A stretch of 5,930 nucleotides of DNA from Woeseiaceae bacterium. Its GTDB lineage: Bacteria; Pseudomonadota; Gammaproteobacteria; Steroidobacterales; Woeseiaceae. Below the pieces are notes generated by a model that had not been told where the DNA came from, made no database searches, and was given only the letters and a program-made list of their open reading frames with translations. The stretch's first letter is position 1. Every line of letters starts with the position of its first letter. The stretch spans positions 1 through 5,930 of the forward strand of contig JALHUQ010000243.1 of the NCBI GenBank assembly GCA_022866645.1, given 5' to 3'. Below are positions 5,744-5,930 of the stretch, one piece after another. The position numbers and the translations under genes were made by a program.

Positions 5744-5930
5744 ATGTTTGCACGCAGAGTATCAATAGATCTGAAGCCCGATAACAAGGCCGAATTCACC
5801 CACAAGCTGGAGAAGGAAATCCTTCCGTTGCTGCGCAAGCAAAAAGGCTTCCAGGATGAGATCAGTTTTGTCACGACTGCCGGCAGGGAAGCCTTCGCGA
5901 TCAGTTTGTGGGACAACAAGGAAAGCGCCG
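5744..5930 (+). CDS. Antibiotic-biosynthesis-monooxygenase-like small protein (dimeric alpha/beta barrel), 3' end outside window
   Basis: Sixty-two complete codons follow ATG 5744 before the window ends. The layout is a first strand (MFARRVSIDLKP), a helix (NKAEFTHKLEKEILPLLRKQ), the phrase KGFQDEI with a strand ISFVT, then EAFAISLWDNKESA. The pattern 'strand, helix ending in P-L-L-x-x-x-x-G-F, strand, strand with S-x-W-x-x-x-E' is that of the ABM/dimeric alpha-beta barrel fold, whose members are about 95-105 residues. Many members have no proven activity; some are heme- or quinol-degrading enzymes, and catalytic residues cannot be judged from this half. No signal peptide, so cytoplasmic. Divergent from the helix-turn-helix gene with a shared regulatory region. 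Confidence 0.75.
   Translation, partial: MFARRVSIDLKPDNKAEFTHKLEKEILPLLRKQKGFQDEISFVTTAGREAFAISLWDNKESA

Noticed and set aside
5667..5768. Short leader ORF starting at ATG 5667, overlapping the start of the monooxygenase-like gene
   Set aside because: No ribosome site upstream, and the predicted transcription start is only about seven bases before it; the well-placed AAGGAG serves ATG 5744 instead.

Overview
The window reads as chromosome of a moderately GC-rich diderm bacterium, most likely a proteobacterium and plausibly a gammaproteobacterium. The basis is an outer-membrane beta-barrel C-terminus ending in a BamA-type signal, a full-length AsmA-family periplasmic protein, and Shine-Dalgarno-led starts. 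I cannot place it at genus level. I see no RNA genes, CRISPR, insertion sequences or integration scars.

Left part (1-4258, + strand): an envelope block. The window opens inside an outer-membrane beta-barrel gene that ends at 260. After about 107 bp comes a 1296-residue AsmA-family protein (start best placed at 368, not 329). It has an N-terminal membrane anchor, about ten degenerate modules of about 70 residues, a Pro/charged linker and an AsmA C-terminal domain that holds the protein's only two cysteines. It is the size expected of proteins that bridge the periplasm to carry phospholipid.

Middle (4259-4712): a convergent, minus-strand small gene of about 100 codons encodes a beta-rich domain of a family normally exported. 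Its 5' end looks damaged or truncated: no signal peptide, no good ribosome binding site, and an abandoned start codon in another frame upstream. The 4620-4712 gap holds no convincing promoter or terminator.

Right part (4713-5930): a divergent pair. On the minus strand is a 283-residue XRE-type helix-turn-helix regulator with a large uncharacterised C-terminal region. On the plus strand is the start of a small antibiotic-biosynthesis-monooxygenase-like (dimeric alpha/beta barrel) protein, cut by the window end. The AT-rich space between them holds a near-consensus sigma70 promoter for the plus gene, two inverted repeats with the same ATTAAC/GTTAAT half-site, each over a -10 element, and a leader hairpin. 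This regulatory region, with the poorly characterised regulator next to it, is the most interesting part of the window. Self-regulation plus control of the neighbour is the simplest model, but it is inferred from layout alone.
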